Shown here one piece after another: positions 44,626 through 54,058 of a DNA stretch of 64,000 nucleotides. The DNA comes from Microbacterium ulmi (GTDB taxonomy: Bacteria; Actinomycetota; Actinomycetes; Actinomycetales; Microbacteriaceae). The translations under genes were made by a program, and so were the position numbers. The notes below the pieces were generated by a model, which saw only the letters and a list, made by a program, of their open reading frames with translations, had not been told where the DNA came from and ran no database searches. The stretch covers positions 62,001 through 126,000 of the forward strand of contig NZ_JAAOZF010000002.1 in NCBI RefSeq assembly GCF_011759705.1, given 5' to 3'. Positions within the stretch are counted from its first letter, which is position 1, and each line of letters begins with the position of its first letter.

Positions 44626-46017
44626 ATGACCTCAGAGTTCTCCCGTGCGGAGGCGGTGCGGGATGCCGCGACCGCCGGCATCCCGGCAGCCCTCGCCGAT
44701 CTCGGCGCCCTCGTCCGCATCCCGTCGATCGCCTTCCCCGGTTTCGACCATGCAGAAGTCCAGCGCAGCGCGGAGGCCGTCGAGGCCCTCGCCGAGGGCA
44801 TCGGGGTCTTCGACTCCGTCAGGATCGCCGACGCCGCGATACCCGGGACGGACGAGCGCGGCATGCCTGCCGTGCTCGCGACCCGCGCCGCGCGCAACGG
44901 CAGGCCGACGATCCTGCTCTACGCGCACCACGACGTGCAGCCCGTCGGTGACATCGGCCTGTGGGACACGCCGCCGTTCGAGCCGACCGTCCGCCACGGC
45001 CGCCTCTACGGACGCGGCGCCGCCGACGACAAGGCCGGCGTCATGGCGCACATCGGCGCGCTGCGCGCGCTGAAGGAGGCGCTCGGGGCCGACTTCGACC
45101 TCGGGGTCGCCCTCTTCGTCGAGGGGGAGGAGGAGGCGGCATCCCGCTCCTTCTCGCAGTTCCTCACCGACCATGCCGACGCGCTGCGTGCCGACGTCAT
45201 CGTCGTCGCCGACTCGGGCAACTGGGACGCGAAGACCCCGGGGCTCACGGTGTCGCTGCGGGGGAACGCGCGCTTCACCCTCAGGGTCCGCACACTCGAG
45301 CACGCGTCGCACTCCGGAATGTTCGGCGGCGCGGTCCCCGACGCCATGATGGCCACGATCACGCTCCTCTCCACGCTGTGGGACGCCGACGGCGTCGTCG
45401 CGGTCGAGGGGATGACGGCACGGGATGCCGCGACCCCCGAGTACTCGGAGGAGACTCTCCGGGACGAGGCCGGGCTGCCTGCGGGCACGACGCCGATCGG
45501 GCGGGACTCGATCCTCAGCCGCATCTGGAACAAGCCCTCCATCACGGTGACCGGGATCGACGCGCCGAGCGTCGTCAACGCGTCGAACACGCTGAGCCCC
45601 GAGATCTCGGTCGTCATCAGCGCGCGTGTCGCGCCCGGCCAGGCGGCACGGGAGGCCTACGACGCGATCGAGCGGCACCTGCGTGCGCACGCGCCCTTCG
45701 GGGCGGAGCTCGAGTTCGCCGACGTCGACTTCGGCGACGGTTTTCTCGTCGACACGAGCGGGTGGGCGGTCGCGGCGGTGCGCGAGGCGTTCGAGGAGGG
45801 CTACGGCGTGCCGTCGGTCGACGTCGGCGTCGGCGGATCCATCCCGTTCATCGCCGATCTCGTGCGCGAGTTCCCGTCCGCGCAGATCCTCGTGACGGGG
45901 GTCGAGGACCCGCACGCCCGCGCCCACAGTCCGAACGAGTCGCTGCATCTCGAGACGTTCCGCAACGCGCTCGTGTCCGAGGCGCTGCTGCTGGAGAAGC
46001 TCGACGCGCGCACGTGA
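44626..46017 (+). CDS. M20-family dipeptidase
   Basis: Zinc-dependent dipeptidase or related amidohydrolase of 463 residues. Metal-site motifs are YAHHDVQPVG (His and Asp of the first site), GRGAADDKAGVMAHIGA (bridging Asp) and FVEGEEEAAS (catalytic Glu and ligand Glu), with a late His in EDPHARAHSPNES. The insertion between them forms the dimerisation lid. The sequence resembles the actinobacterial dipeptidase clade, but the natural substrate is unknown. Transcription is probably leaderless. Confidence 0.92.
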   Translation: MTSEFSRAEAVRDAATAGIPAALADLGALVRIPSIAFPGFDHAEVQRSAEAVEALAEGIGVFDSVRIADAAIPGTDERGMPAVLATRAARNGRPTILLYAHHDVQPVGDIGLWDTPPFEPTVRHGRLYGRGAADDKAGVMAHIGALRALKEALGADFDLGVALFVEGEEEAASRSFSQFLTDHADALRADVIVVADSGNWDAKTPGLTVSLRGNARFTLRVRTLEHASHSGMFGGAVPDAMMATITLLSTLWDADGVVAVEGMTARDAATPEYSEETLRDEAGLPAGTTPIGRDSILSRIWNKPSITVTGIDAPSVVNASNTLSPEISVVISARVAPGQAAREAYDAIERHLRAHAPFGAELEFADVDFGDGFLVDTSGWAVAAVREAFEEGYGVPSVDVGVGGSIPFIADLVREFPSAQILVTGVEDPHARAHSPNESLHLETFRNALVSEALLLEKLDART

Positions 46018-46049
46018 GCGCCCGGAGCCTTCTCGCATCCGTCGCGGCG

Positions 46050-46055
46050 TAGAAT
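46050..46055 (+). promoter_or_regulatory. -10 element for the Fe-S carrier gene
   Basis: TAGAAT lies 45 bases before the ATG at 46101, which has GGGAGA upstream. Confidence 0.55.
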
Positions 46056-46100
46056 CGACCCATCCAGCCGTATGACAACGGCCCGACCATCGGGAGAGAC

Positions 46101-46466
46101 ATGACCGACATCGCACTGTCGACCGACCAGACCCAGCGCACGCACGGCGTTCTCCTGACCGACGCTGCGGCCGACAAGGTCAAGAGCCTGCTCTCGCAGG
46201 AGGGTCGCGACGATCTGCGCCTGCGCGTGGCCGTGCAGCCGGGCGGATGCAGCGGCCTCATCTACCAGCTGTACTTCGACGAGCGGTTCCTCGACGGCGA
46301 CCAGGCGGTCGACTTCGACGGCGTCGAGGTCATCGTCGACGACATGAGCGTCCCGTACCTCGACGGCGCCACGATCGACTTCAAGGACACGATCTCGGAG
46401 CAGGGCTTCACGATCGACAACCCCAACGCGGCGGGAAGCTGCGCCTGCGGCGACAGCTTCCACTGA
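46101..46466 (+). CDS. A-type iron-sulfur carrier (ErpA/HesB family)
   Basis: Small scaffold that inserts Fe-S clusters into client proteins. The 121-residue product has the three invariant cysteines: one in VAVQPGGCSGLIYQLYF and two in the C-terminal GSCACGDSF. The fold region (VLLTDAAADKVKSLLSQEG) is typical. The ATG is preceded by GGGAGAGAC. It lies just upstream of the cytochrome oxidase genes, and the Rieske protein of the neighbouring operon is a plausible client. Confidence 0.94.
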   Translation: MTDIALSTDQTQRTHGVLLTDAAADKVKSLLSQEGRDDLRLRVAVQPGGCSGLIYQLYFDERFLDGDQAVDFDGVEVIVDDMSVPYLDGATIDFKDTISEQGFTIDNPNAAGSCACGDSFH

Positions 46467-46476
46467 CCCGTTCGCC

Positions 46477-46519
46477 GAACGGCGTCCTGCCCGGCCTCTC
46501 CGGCCGCAGGGCGCCGTTC
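46477..46519 (+). terminator. Long hairpin after the Fe-S carrier gene
   Basis: GAACGGCG (46477-46484) pairs with CGCCGTTC (46512-46519), continuing inward as CCTGC with GCAGG and GGCC with GGCC. About 17 base pairs form in all. It lacks a T-tract but is the obvious termination candidate before ctaC. Confidence 0.6.
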
Positions 46520-46603
46520 GTCGTACCCGACGAAGTGCCTGCTCAGCGGCGAAACGACGCCCTGAGGCTGGGCGGTTGGCCTGAATCCGGTGGGAGGTTG
46601 CCC

Positions 46604-46609
46604 TAGACT
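46604..46609 (+). promoter_or_regulatory. -10 element for ctaC
   Basis: TAGACT lies 37 bases before the GTG at 46647, which has GGAAAGG upstream. Confidence 0.55.
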
Positions 46610-46646
46610 TGCGACAGTCCTGTTCGCGTCCCGGAAAGGTGCACCC

Positions 46647-47543
46647 GTGCCCTCGAAACGTCGCCTCCGCTGGGCTGCTCTTCCCCTCGGGGTCGCAGCG
46701 GCCGTCGTCCTCGCGGGCTGCACCCCGACGGAGCTCAACGGCTTCCTTCCGGGATTCGTGGAGGACGGTCCGGCGACGACCGACCGCACGGAGATGGTCT
46801 CGGGCCTGTGGGTCAACTCCTGGCTCGTGCTGCTCGCCGTCGGCGTCATCACATGGGGCCTCATGGCGTGGGCGGCGATCGTCTACCGTCGCCGCCGCGG
46901 CCAGTCCGGGCTGCCCGTGCAGCTGCGCTACAACATGCCGATCGAGATCTTCTACACGATCGTGCCGTTCGTCCTGGTGCTGGGCTTCTTCGCCTTCACG
47001 GCGCGCGACCAGGTGACGCTCGAGACGCAGTGGGAAGACCCGGACGTGTCGATCACGGCGATCGGCAAGCAGTGGTCGTGGGACTTCCAGTACGACGGCG
47101 AAGAGGAGGACAACTCCGACGCCGTGTGGACGATGGGTCAGCAGGCTCGGCCCGACGCGGCAGGCAACGTCGACCAGGACGCGCTCCCGACGCTGTACCT
47201 CCCGGTCGACAAGACCGTCACGATCAAGCTCGCCTCGCGCGACGTCATCCACTCCTTCTGGATCATCGACTTCCTCTACAAGAAGGACATGTACCAGGGG
47301 CACGACAACTTCTGGTCCTTCACCCCGACGCGTGAGGGCACGTACGCGGGCAAGTGCGCCGAGCTGTGCGGCGAATACCACTCGATGATGCTCTTCAACG
47401 TCAAGGTCGTCAGCGAAGGCGAGTACGAGGACTACCTCGAGTCCCTGCGCGACGCAGGGCAGACGGGCGACGTCAACGACGCCTACGACCGCCTCCAGAA
47501 CTGGCCGGGCACCGGCGCTTCCGAGGAAGAGGGAGACAACTGA
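46647..47543 (+). CDS. ctaC: Cytochrome c oxidase subunit II
   Basis: Electron-entry subunit of the aa3 oxidase, receiving electrons from the QcrC c-type heme at a dinuclear copper centre. The 298-residue protein has a lipoprotein signal (AAVVLAGC lipobox), two transmembrane helices, WSWDFQYDG, and the CuA motif [12 protein letters not shown]. The GTG at 46647 is supported by GGAAAGG and by the signal peptide; an upstream in-frame start at 46590 lies before the -10 element. ctaD starts three bases after its stop. Confidence 0.96.
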   Translation: MPSKRRLRWAALPLGVAAAVVLAGCTPTELNGFLPGFVEDGPATTDRTEMVSGLWVNSWLVLLAVGVITWGLMAWAAIVYRRRRGQSGLPVQLRYNMPIEIFYTIVPFVLVLGFFAFTARDQVTLETQWEDPDVSITAIGKQWSWDFQYDGEEEDNSDAVWTMGQQARPDAAGNVDQDALPTLYLPVDKTVTIKLASRDVIHSFWIIDFLYKKDMYQGHDNFWSFTPTREGTYAGKCAELCGEYHSMMLFNVKVVSEGEYEDYLESLRDAGQTGDVNDAYDRLQNWPGTGASEEEGDN

Positions 47544-47545
47544 TC

Positions 47546-49309
47546 ATGGCGACGACGGTCCCACTCCAGGAGGCCCCGCACGGACGTCCGACGACGCTCC
47601 CGCCGCGCCAGGCCGCGCTCCTGAGCTCTTCTCGCGTCGAGCAGAAGGGCAACATCATCGTCAAGTGGATCACCTCCACCGACCACAAGACGATCGGCTA
47701 CATGTACCTGATCGCCTCCGTGCTGTTCTTCATGCTCGGCGGCGTCATGGCGCTCATCATCCGCGCCGAGCTCTTCGAGCCCGGGATGCAGATCATCCCG
47801 ACGAAGGAGCAGTACAACCAGCTGTTCACGATGCACGGCACGATCATGCTGCTCATGTTCGCGACGCCGCTGTTCGCGGGCTTCGCGAACGCGATCCTGC
47901 CGCTGCAGATCGGTGCGCCGGATGTCGCGTTCCCGCGTCTGAACGCGTTCGCGTTTTGGCTGTTCCTGTTCGGATCGACGATCGCCGTCGCCGGCTTCCT
48001 GACCCCTCAGGGCGCGGCATCCTTCGGCTGGTTCGCCTATCAGCCGCTCGCGAGCGCGAGCTTCTCTCCGGGCGCCGGCGGCAACCTGTGGATGGTCGGT
48101 CTGGGCATGAGCGGCTTCGGCACGATCCTCGGCGCCGTCAACTTCATCACGACGATCGTCACGATGCGTGCGCCGGGTATGACGATGTGGCGGATGCCGA
48201 TCTTCTCGTGGAACACGCTGATCACGAGCATCCTGATCCTGATGGCGTTCCCCGTGCTCGCGGCAGCGATCCTCGCTGCGGCCGCCGATCGCATCCTGGG
48301 CGCGCACATCTACGACCCCGAGAACGGCGGCGTGCTGCTCTGGCAGCACCTGTTCTGGTTCTTCGGCCACCCCGAGGTGTACATCATCGCCCTGCCGTTC
48401 TTCGGCATCGTGTCCGAGATCCTCCCCGTGTTCAGCCGCAAGCCGATCTTCGGCTACAAGACGCTCGTCTACGCGACGATCTCGATCGCGGCCCTCTCTG
48501 TCGCGGTGTGGGCGCACCACATGTACGTGACGGGAGCCGTCCTCCTGCCGTTCTTCGCCCTCATGACGATGCTCATCGCCGTGCCCACCGGCGTGAAGAT
48601 CTTCAACTGGATCGGCACGATGTGGCGAGGCTCGGTGACCTTCGAAGCCCCCATGAAGTTCACGCTCGGCTTCCTCGTGTCCTTCGTGTTCGGCGGGCTC
48701 ACGGGCGTCATCCTCGCGTCGCCGCCGCTGGACTTCCATCTGTCGGACTCGTACTTCGTCGTCGCCCACTTCCACTACGTCGTCTTCGGCACGGTCGTGT
48801 TCGCGATGTTCGCCGGCTTCTACTTCTGGTGGCCCAAGTGGACGGGACGCATGCTCAACGAGCGGCTCGGAACGGTGCACTTCTGGATGCTGTTCGTCGG
48901 GTTCCACATGACCTTCCTCATCCAGCACTGGCTGGGTGTCGACGGGATGGTGCGTCGCTATGCCGACTACTCGGCGGCAGACGGCTGGACGTGGCAGAAC
49001 CAGGTCTCGACGATCGGCGCGATCATCCTCGGCGCCTCGATGATCCCGTTCCTGTTCAACGTGTGGATCACGGCGCGCACCGCGCCGAAGGTGACGGTCA
49101 ACGACCCGTGGGGCTACGGCGCATCGCTCGAGTGGGCGACCAGCTGCCCGCCGCCTCGCCACAACTTCACGTCGATCCCGCGCATCCGCAGCGAGCGCCC
49201 CGCGTTCGACCTCAACCACCCGGAGGCCGGCATCCCTGTCGGCGTGGGTCCTGCGAAGGACGCTCCTGACGCTCCGGTCGTCGACCTCGCCGAGGGAGAG
49301 GTGAAGTAG
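47546..49309 (+). CDS. ctaD: Cytochrome c oxidase subunit I
   Basis: Catalytic heme-copper subunit of the aa3 oxidase, reducing oxygen to water and pumping protons. The 587-residue protein has twelve predicted membrane helices. Conserved motifs include [21 protein letters not shown] (heme a ligand His), [20 protein letters not shown] (copper ligand and Tyr), WAHHMYVTG (copper ligands) and [14 protein letters not shown] (heme ligands). The ATG at 47546 is used; an in-frame extension into ctaC is rejected. Its stop overlaps the ctaF GTG by one base. Confidence 0.97.
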   Translation: MATTVPLQEAPHGRPTTLPPRQAALLSSSRVEQKGNIIVKWITSTDHKTIGYMYLIASVLFFMLGGVMALIIRAELFEPGMQIIPTKEQYNQLFTMHGTIMLLMFATPLFAGFANAILPLQIGAPDVAFPRLNAFAFWLFLFGSTIAVAGFLTPQGAASFGWFAYQPLASASFSPGAGGNLWMVGLGMSGFGTILGAVNFITTIVTMRAPGMTMWRMPIFSWNTLITSILILMAFPVLAAAILAAAADRILGAHIYDPENGGVLLWQHLFWFFGHPEVYIIALPFFGIVSEILPVFSRKPIFGYKTLVYATISIAALSVAVWAHHMYVTGAVLLPFFALMTMLIAVPTGVKIFNWIGTMWRGSVTFEAPMKFTLGFLVSFVFGGLTGVILASPPLDFHLSDSYFVVAHFHYVVFGTVVFAMFAGFYFWWPKWTGRMLNERLGTVHFWMLFVGFHMTFLIQHWLGVDGMVRRYADYSAADGWTWQNQVSTIGAIILGASMIPFLFNVWITARTAPKVTVNDPWGYGASLEWATSCPPPRHNFTSIPRIRSERPAFDLNHPEAGIPVGVGPAKDAPDAPVVDLAEGEVK

Positions 49310-49740
49310 TGCGTACGAACGTCGGCCTCTGGTGGCTTCTGACGGTCTTCTTCTTCGTCGTGGCCGTCCTCTACACGGGGTGGAACATCGTCGCCCGCGA
49401 GGGCGAGATCGTCCACCGCATCGAGTGGGTGGGCACGGTCGCCCTGTTGTTCACGTCGTTCATGGGCGCCCTCATCGCCTTCTACGTGGGGCGCGTGCAC
49501 AAGGCGCAGCGTGGAGAGCTTCCCGAAGACATCCTGACCGCAGACATCGACGACGGCGACCCTGAGCTCGGCGAGTTCAGCCCGTGGTCGTGGTGGCCCA
49601 TCGTCCTCGCCTTCTCGGCGGCACTCGCCATGATCGGCCTCGCGGTCGGCACGTGGATGGTGCCCATCGGCCTCAGCGTCTTCGTCGTCGCGATCGTCGG
49701 CTGGGTCTACGAGTACTACCGCGGCTACTTCGCCCGCTGA
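49309..49740 (+). CDS. ctaF: Cytochrome c oxidase subunit IV
   Basis: Small actinobacterial oxidase subunit of 143 residues with four hydrophobic segments, starting MRTNVGLWWLLTVFFFVVAVLYTGWNIV. It has the GALIAFYVGRVHKAQRGELPED loop and ending GWVYEYYRGYFAR typical of the family. The GTG overlaps the last base of ctaD, so the ctaC-D-F genes form one operon. It stabilises the supercomplex rather than binding cofactors. Confidence 0.93.
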   Translation: MRTNVGLWWLLTVFFFVVAVLYTGWNIVAREGEIVHRIEWVGTVALLFTSFMGALIAFYVGRVHKAQRGELPEDILTADIDDGDPELGEFSPWSWWPIVLAFSAALAMIGLAVGTWMVPIGLSVFVVAIVGWVYEYYRGYFAR

Positions 49741-49753
49741 TTCCGGCACGCGC

Positions 49754-50539
49754 TTGCCCCCCCGCCTGCGCGCCGCGGCCGTATCGACCGTCGGCGGCCA
49801 TCGTGCCTCCAACCAGGACTCCGCCTTCACGGCATGGTGGGGTGCGGCCGTCGCGGACGGCGTCGGGGGAGGTCCCGCGGGCGATGTCGCATCGGCGGCG
49901 CTCGTCCACCGGCTCGTGTCGGGGATGCACGGCCCCGTCACGCCCTCGCAGCTGCTCACGCGCATCCGCGAGGCCAACTGGGATCTGCGGGCGCATGTGC
50001 AGCGCAACCCGGCGCTCGACGGCATGGCGACGACACTGACGGGCGTCTTCGCGACGCCGGACGACACGCTCGTGCTCGCCCACACGGGCGACTCGCGTGC
50101 GTATCGACTGCGCGAGGGGAGGATGTCGCGCCAGACCCGCGACGACTCGTTCGTGCAGGTGCTCGTCGACCGCGGTCTCATGTCAGCGGAGGAAGCGGCA
50201 TCCCATCCTCATCGCAACGTCATCACGGCGTCGCTGCACGGCGGCGATGACGACGTCGTGACGCTCGCCGAGTTCGACATGATGATCGGCGACCGCTGGC
50301 TGCTCTGCAGCGACGGCATGACCGACTACGTGCCCGAACAGGACATCGAGACCCTCCTCGCGACGGGCGATCCCGCGCACGCCTCGTACGCGCTCGTACG
50401 GCTCGCCCTCGACGCGGGATCGCGCGACAACGTCACAGCGGTCGTCGGCGAGGTGACGGACGCGGAGACGGCCGCCGAGCGTCCTCAGTTCCACGGCGCT
50501 GCCGCCGATCTGTTCAACGAGCAGCTCGAGTCCGCCTAG
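49754..50539 (+). CDS. PP2C-family protein serine/threonine phosphatase
   Basis: Metal-dependent phosphatase of 261 residues. Motifs are RASNQDSAF (metal-binding Asp), VADGVGGGPAGDVAS, TLTGVFATPDDTLVLAHTGDSRAYRLREG, LLCSDGMTDYV and the final GSRDNVTAVV with the second metal Asp. There is no membrane helix, so it is cytosolic. The start is a TTG 13 bases after ctaF without a clear ribosome site; coupling to the oxidase operon is possible. It could counteract the PASTA kinase encoded about 38 kb away, but no evidence here ties them. Confidence 0.88.
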   Translation: MPPRLRAAAVSTVGGHRASNQDSAFTAWWGAAVADGVGGGPAGDVASAALVHRLVSGMHGPVTPSQLLTRIREANWDLRAHVQRNPALDGMATTLTGVFATPDDTLVLAHTGDSRAYRLREGRMSRQTRDDSFVQVLVDRGLMSAEEAASHPHRNVITASLHGGDDDVVTLAEFDMMIGDRWLLCSDGMTDYVPEQDIETLLATGDPAHASYALVRLALDAGSRDNVTAVVGEVTDAETAAERPQFHGAAADLFNEQLESA

Positions 50540-50550
50540 TCCCGGCGGGC

Positions 50551-50958
50551 TCAGGCTCGCACGACCATGACCTGCGGGTCGAAGACGCGGGGGAGCGGAC
50601 CCTCGTCGTTCTCGGCGGGCTGCCCCTCGCGCACCCAGTACTCGTAGCCGCCGATCATCTCCTTGACCGACCACCCGAGCTTCGCGAACTCGAGCGCGCC
50701 CTTCGCTCCGGCGTTGCAGCCGGGGCTCCAGCAGTAGACGACCACGGCCGCGGCAGGATCGAGCTCGCGCGGAGCGCGCTCGGCGATCTCGCGATACGGC
50801 ATGTGGACGGCGCCCGGGATGCGCCCCTGCGCCCACGCCTCCGCGCTGCGGACGTCGACGAGCACGACGCGCTCGCCCGCCTTCTGCGCCGCGTAGACGT
50901 CCGACGGGTCGGTCTCGAGCTGCAGCTTGGCCGAGAAGTAGGAGAGCGCGTCTGTCAT
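50551..50958 (-). CDS. Rhodanese-like domain protein
   Basis: Single-domain rhodanese of 135 residues. It has VLVDVRSAEAWAQGRIPGAVHMPYREI and the active-site loop VVYCWSPGCNAGAKGALEFAKLGW, with Cys in the nucleophile position and a second Cys five residues on. Possible activities are sulfur transfer or thiol sensing. The ATG lies six bases after TAGCGT (minus strand). It is convergent with the PP2C gene. Confidence 0.9.
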   Translation of the reverse strand: MTDALSYFSAKLQLETDPSDVYAAQKAGERVVLVDVRSAEAWAQGRIPGAVHMPYREIAERAPRELDPAAAVVVYCWSPGCNAGAKGALEFAKLGWSVKEMIGGYEYWVREGQPAENDEGPLPRVFDPQVMVVRA

Positions 50959-50964
50959 GCTCTC

Positions 50965-50970
50965 ACGCTA
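50965..50970 (-). promoter_or_regulatory. -10 element for leaderless rhodanese mRNA
   Basis: TAGCGT on the minus strand ends six bases before the ATG at 50958. Confidence 0.5.
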
Positions 50971-51058
50971 ACGGGGAGGGGTGCCGCGTCCGCGACAGAG
51001 GTCGGACAGCCTCCGACGGTTTCCTGCCGACGTGGCGCGCCACAGGGGAGACACGACA

Positions 51059-51103
51059 GAGAGTCCCGGGCGGCGATCATGCGATCGCGGCGCCGGGACT
51101 CTC
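51059..51103. terminator. Two-part hairpin downstream of qcrB
   Basis: GAGAGTCCCGG (51059-51069) pairs with CCGGGACTCTC (51093-51103), and GCGATC with GATCGC forms an inner stem at 51073-51088. It lies directly after the qcrB stop on the minus strand and can end that operon. Confidence 0.75.
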
Positions 51104-51115
51104 GGAGAGGTCGGC

Positions 51116-52942
51116 CTACTGGCCGGACTCCTTCTCGCGGTTCTTCGACTTCTTCGTGCCGTCGTCGGAGACGATGACGTTGGAGGGCCGGTTGGCGGTC
51201 TCACCGTGCTGTCCGTCGTCGATCGGGATGTGCGGGGCGTCCGGCACTCCCGCGCGCTCGTGAGCGCCCTGGATCTCGGCATCCTCCTCGACGGCGATGT
51301 GATCGAGCGTGTGGTGCTGGTGCTCGATGGCGGCGTTCACATCCGCCTGCGTGAGCGGAGTGAGGCGGTCCTCGAAGAACCAGCGCGAGAGGCCTGAACG
51401 GAGATTCTCGTGCCACGGGATGCGGCCGCGGGAGTTGGGTCGCACGACGAGCGGCTCGTAGTCCTCGTGACCGACGAGCTTCCAGCGCTCGTACTCGTCG
51501 ACGGGCTGGTGCACCTCGATGTACTCGCCGCCGGGGAGGCGGACGATGCGGCCCGACTCGTAGCCGTGCAGCGCGATCTCGCGATCCTTCTTCTGCAGTG
51601 CGACGCACATACGCTTCGTGACGAAGTAGGCGATGACCGGTCCGAGGATCAGCAGCGCCTGGAGCGCGTGGATGACGCCCTCCATCGTGAGCGAGAAGTG
51701 CGTCGCGATGATGTCGGACGAGGCCGCCGCCCACAGCACGGCATAGAACGTCACACCGGCCGCGCCGATCGCCGTGCGGGTCGCGGCGTTGCGCGGGCGC
51801 TGGGCGATGTGGTGCTCGCGCTTGTCGCCTGTGACCCACGCCTCGATGAAGGGGTAGATCAGCACGAGGACGATGAACACGCCGATCACGGCGAGCGGGA
51901 TCAGGATGTTGAACGACCACGTCCGGTCGAGGAAGACGAACTCGAGGTGCGGCGGCACGAGTCGCAGCGCGCCGTCGGCGAACCCGATGTACCAGTCGGG
52001 CTGCGTGCCGGCCGAGACGGGCGACGGGTCGTACGGGCCGTAGTTCCAGATCGGGTTGATCGTGAACAGCGACGCGATGAGGACGATGACGCCGAAGGTG
52101 ATGAAGAAGAACCCGCCCATCTTCGACATGTAGACCGGCATCATGGGGTAGCCCACGACGTTGCTGTTCGTGCGCGCCGGCCCTGCGAACTGCGTGTGCT
52201 TGTTGATCACCATCAGCATGAGGTGGAGCACGAGCAGCGCGACCAGGATGGCGGGCAGCAGCAGGATGTGCAGCGTGTACAGGCGTCCGACGATCTGGTT
52301 GCCGGGGAACTCGCCGCCGAACAGCAGGAACGAGAACCACGTGCCGATGAGCGGGATGCCCTTGACCATGCCGTCGATGATGCGCAGGCCGTTGCCCGAG
52401 AGGAGGTCGTCGGGCAGCGAGTATCCCGTGAAGCCCTCGCCCATCGCGAGGATGAAGAGGATGAAGCCGATGACCCAGTTGAGCTCACGCGGCTTGCGGA
52501 ACGCACCCGTGAAGAAGATGCGCAGCATGTGCACGCCGATGCCTGCGACGAAGACGAGCGCCGCCCAGTGATGGATCTGACGCACGAGCAGGCCGCCGCG
52601 GATGTCGAACGACAGCCGCAGGGTGGAGTCGAGCGCCGCCGACATCTCGACGCCACGCATCGGGAGGAACGCTCCCGAGTAGTGGGTCGGAACCATCGAG
52701 GCCTGGAAGAAGAACGTCAGGAATGTTCCCGACAGCAGGACGGCGACGAAAGACCACAGTGCGATCTCGCCGAGCATGAACGACCAGTGGTCGGGGAAGA
52801 TCTTGCGACCCAGCTCCTTGACGAACCCGGAGAGGCTCGTGCGCTCGTCGATGTAGTTCGATGCCCAGCCGACGAAACGGCCGCCCAGGGGCTTGTCGCG
52901 CGAGACGGACTCGCGCTCCTCGGTGACGGTTGCGGTGCTCAA
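51116..52942 (-). CDS. qcrB: Cytochrome bc1 complex cytochrome b subunit
   Basis: Quinol-oxidising diheme membrane subunit of the bcc complex. The 608-residue protein has heme-ligating His in the helices RQIHHWAALVFVAGIGVHMLRIFF and LYTLHILLLPAILVALLVLHLMLM, the GFTGYSLPDDLLSGNG loop, and the FNILIPLAV region. It has the long C-terminal extension (about 150 residues) seen in actinobacteria. The start is a TTG at 52942 overlapping the qcrA stop (ATTGA), preceded by GGGAG, so translation is coupled. Actinobacterial QcrB is the known target of Q203-type inhibitors. Confidence 0.95.
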   Translation of the reverse strand: MSTATVTEERESVSRDKPLGGRFVGWASNYIDERTSLSGFVKELGRKIFPDHWSFMLGEIALWSFVAVLLSGTFLTFFFQASMVPTHYSGAFLPMRGVEMSAALDSTLRLSFDIRGGLLVRQIHHWAALVFVAGIGVHMLRIFFTGAFRKPRELNWVIGFILFILAMGEGFTGYSLPDDLLSGNGLRIIDGMVKGIPLIGTWFSFLLFGGEFPGNQIVGRLYTLHILLLPAILVALLVLHLMLMVINKHTQFAGPARTNSNVVGYPMMPVYMSKMGGFFFITFGVIVLIASLFTINPIWNYGPYDPSPVSAGTQPDWYIGFADGALRLVPPHLEFVFLDRTWSFNILIPLAVIGVFIVLVLIYPFIEAWVTGDKREHHIAQRPRNAATRTAIGAAGVTFYAVLWAAASSDIIATHFSLTMEGVIHALQALLILGPVIAYFVTKRMCVALQKKDREIALHGYESGRIVRLPGGEYIEVHQPVDEYERWKLVGHEDYEPLVVRPNSRGRIPWHENLRSGLSRWFFEDRLTPLTQADVNAAIEHQHHTLDHIAVEEDAEIQGAHERAGVPDAPHIPIDDGQHGETANRPSNVIVSDDGTKKSKNREKESGQ

Positions 52943-54018
52943 TGGCGCTCCCAGAAGCTCGGGCCGACGGGTTCGTTGAAGTCGCTCTGTGCGATGAGGT
53001 AGCCCTCGGAGTCGACGGCGATCGGAAGCTGCGGGAGCGGACGGGCGGCGGGCCCGAAGATGACGGCTGCGCCGCGCGTCACGTCGAACTGCGACTGGTG
53101 GCAGGGGCACAGCAGGTGGTGCGTCTGCTGCTCGTAGAGCGCGACGGGGCAGCCGACGTGCGTGCACACCTTCGAGTAGGCGACGATGCCGTCGTACGAC
53201 CAGCTCTTGCGTTCCTCCGTCTCGATGAGCTGTTCGGGGAGCAGGCGCATGAGCAGCACGATCGCCTTGGCCTTCTCCTCGAGGTAGCCCTCCTCGTGGC
53301 CGAGCTCTGCGAGGTCTTCGGGGATCACGTGGAAGGCGGAGCCGAGCGTGACCTCAGACGCGCGGATGGGCGTGCCCTCGGGGTCGCGTGCGAGGCGGGT
53401 TCCCTCCTTCCACATGGTGTGGCTCAGGAGGTGGACGGGATCGCCCGCGAACGGGTTCGACGGCGAGTTCTGCGGCGCGAGGCCGCGGAACAGCGTGATG
53501 CCCGGCACGACCGAGGCGACGACGGCCGCGATGAGGGAGTTGCGGATCATCGCTCGACGACCGAAACCCGAGTCCTCGTTGGCTTCCGAGAAGGCCTTCA
53601 CGGCGGCCTCGCGCGTGGAGTCGCGCCCGCGCGTGGCGTGCCGGGGCTCGATGAACTCCTTGTCGGACATGACGGCCTTGGACCAGTGGATCGCGCCGAT
53701 TCCGAGCGCGAGGAGGGCCAGTGCGATGCCGAGTCCGACGAACAGGTTGTTGTTGCGGACGTCGACGATCCGCCCGCTCTCGATCGGGAAGATCATGTAG
53801 GCGGCCACCGCCCACACGCTCGCCGCGACCGACAGGTAGAACAGCGTGTACACGGTGCGGACGGCGCGCGTCATGGCGGCCGGGTCCTTGTCGGTGATCC
53901 TCGAGCGGTGCGACGGAAGGTCCGGGGGACGCACCGGGTCGCTGACCGCGACGGCGAGCCCCGCGGAGGGCTTCCACGAAGCCCTCTCGTGCTCGAGCGG
54001 GTCGTCCTCGTGTGCCAT
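52939..54018 (-). CDS. qcrA: Rieske iron-sulfur subunit of the bcc complex
   Basis: Carries electrons from quinol to cytochrome c. The 359-residue protein has an actinobacterial three-helix membrane region (YTLFYLSVAASVWAVAAYMIF, LFVGLGIALALLALGIGAI, and a third before PGITLFRGL). The Rieske motifs are CTHVGCPV and CPCHQSQF, binding the [2Fe-2S] cluster through two Cys and two His. The ATG is preceded by AGAGGGAG. It lies between qcrC and qcrB in the conserved order. Confidence 0.96.
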   Translation of the reverse strand: MAHEDDPLEHERASWKPSAGLAVAVSDPVRPPDLPSHRSRITDKDPAAMTRAVRTVYTLFYLSVAASVWAVAAYMIFPIESGRIVDVRNNNLFVGLGIALALLALGIGAIHWSKAVMSDKEFIEPRHATRGRDSTREAAVKAFSEANEDSGFGRRAMIRNSLIAAVVASVVPGITLFRGLAPQNSPSNPFAGDPVHLLSHTMWKEGTRLARDPEGTPIRASEVTLGSAFHVIPEDLAELGHEEGYLEEKAKAIVLLMRLLPEQLIETEERKSWSYDGIVAYSKVCTHVGCPVALYEQQTHHLLCPCHQSQFDVTRGAAVIFGPAARPLPQLPIAVDSEGYLIAQSDFNEPVGPSFWERH

Positions 54019-54058
54019 GCTGCTCCCTCTTGCCTACTGGGTCTTCGTCAGTTGTCGT

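Noticed and set aside
49754..50539. PP2C phosphatase as dedicated partner of the PASTA kinase
   Set aside because: About 38 kb apart, no shared operon or membrane anchor; left as a possibility only in the feature note.
52943..53167. N-terminal extension of QcrB
   Set aside because: Overlaps the Rieske motif region of qcrA in another frame; TTG at 52942 has a ribosome site and stop-start overlap.
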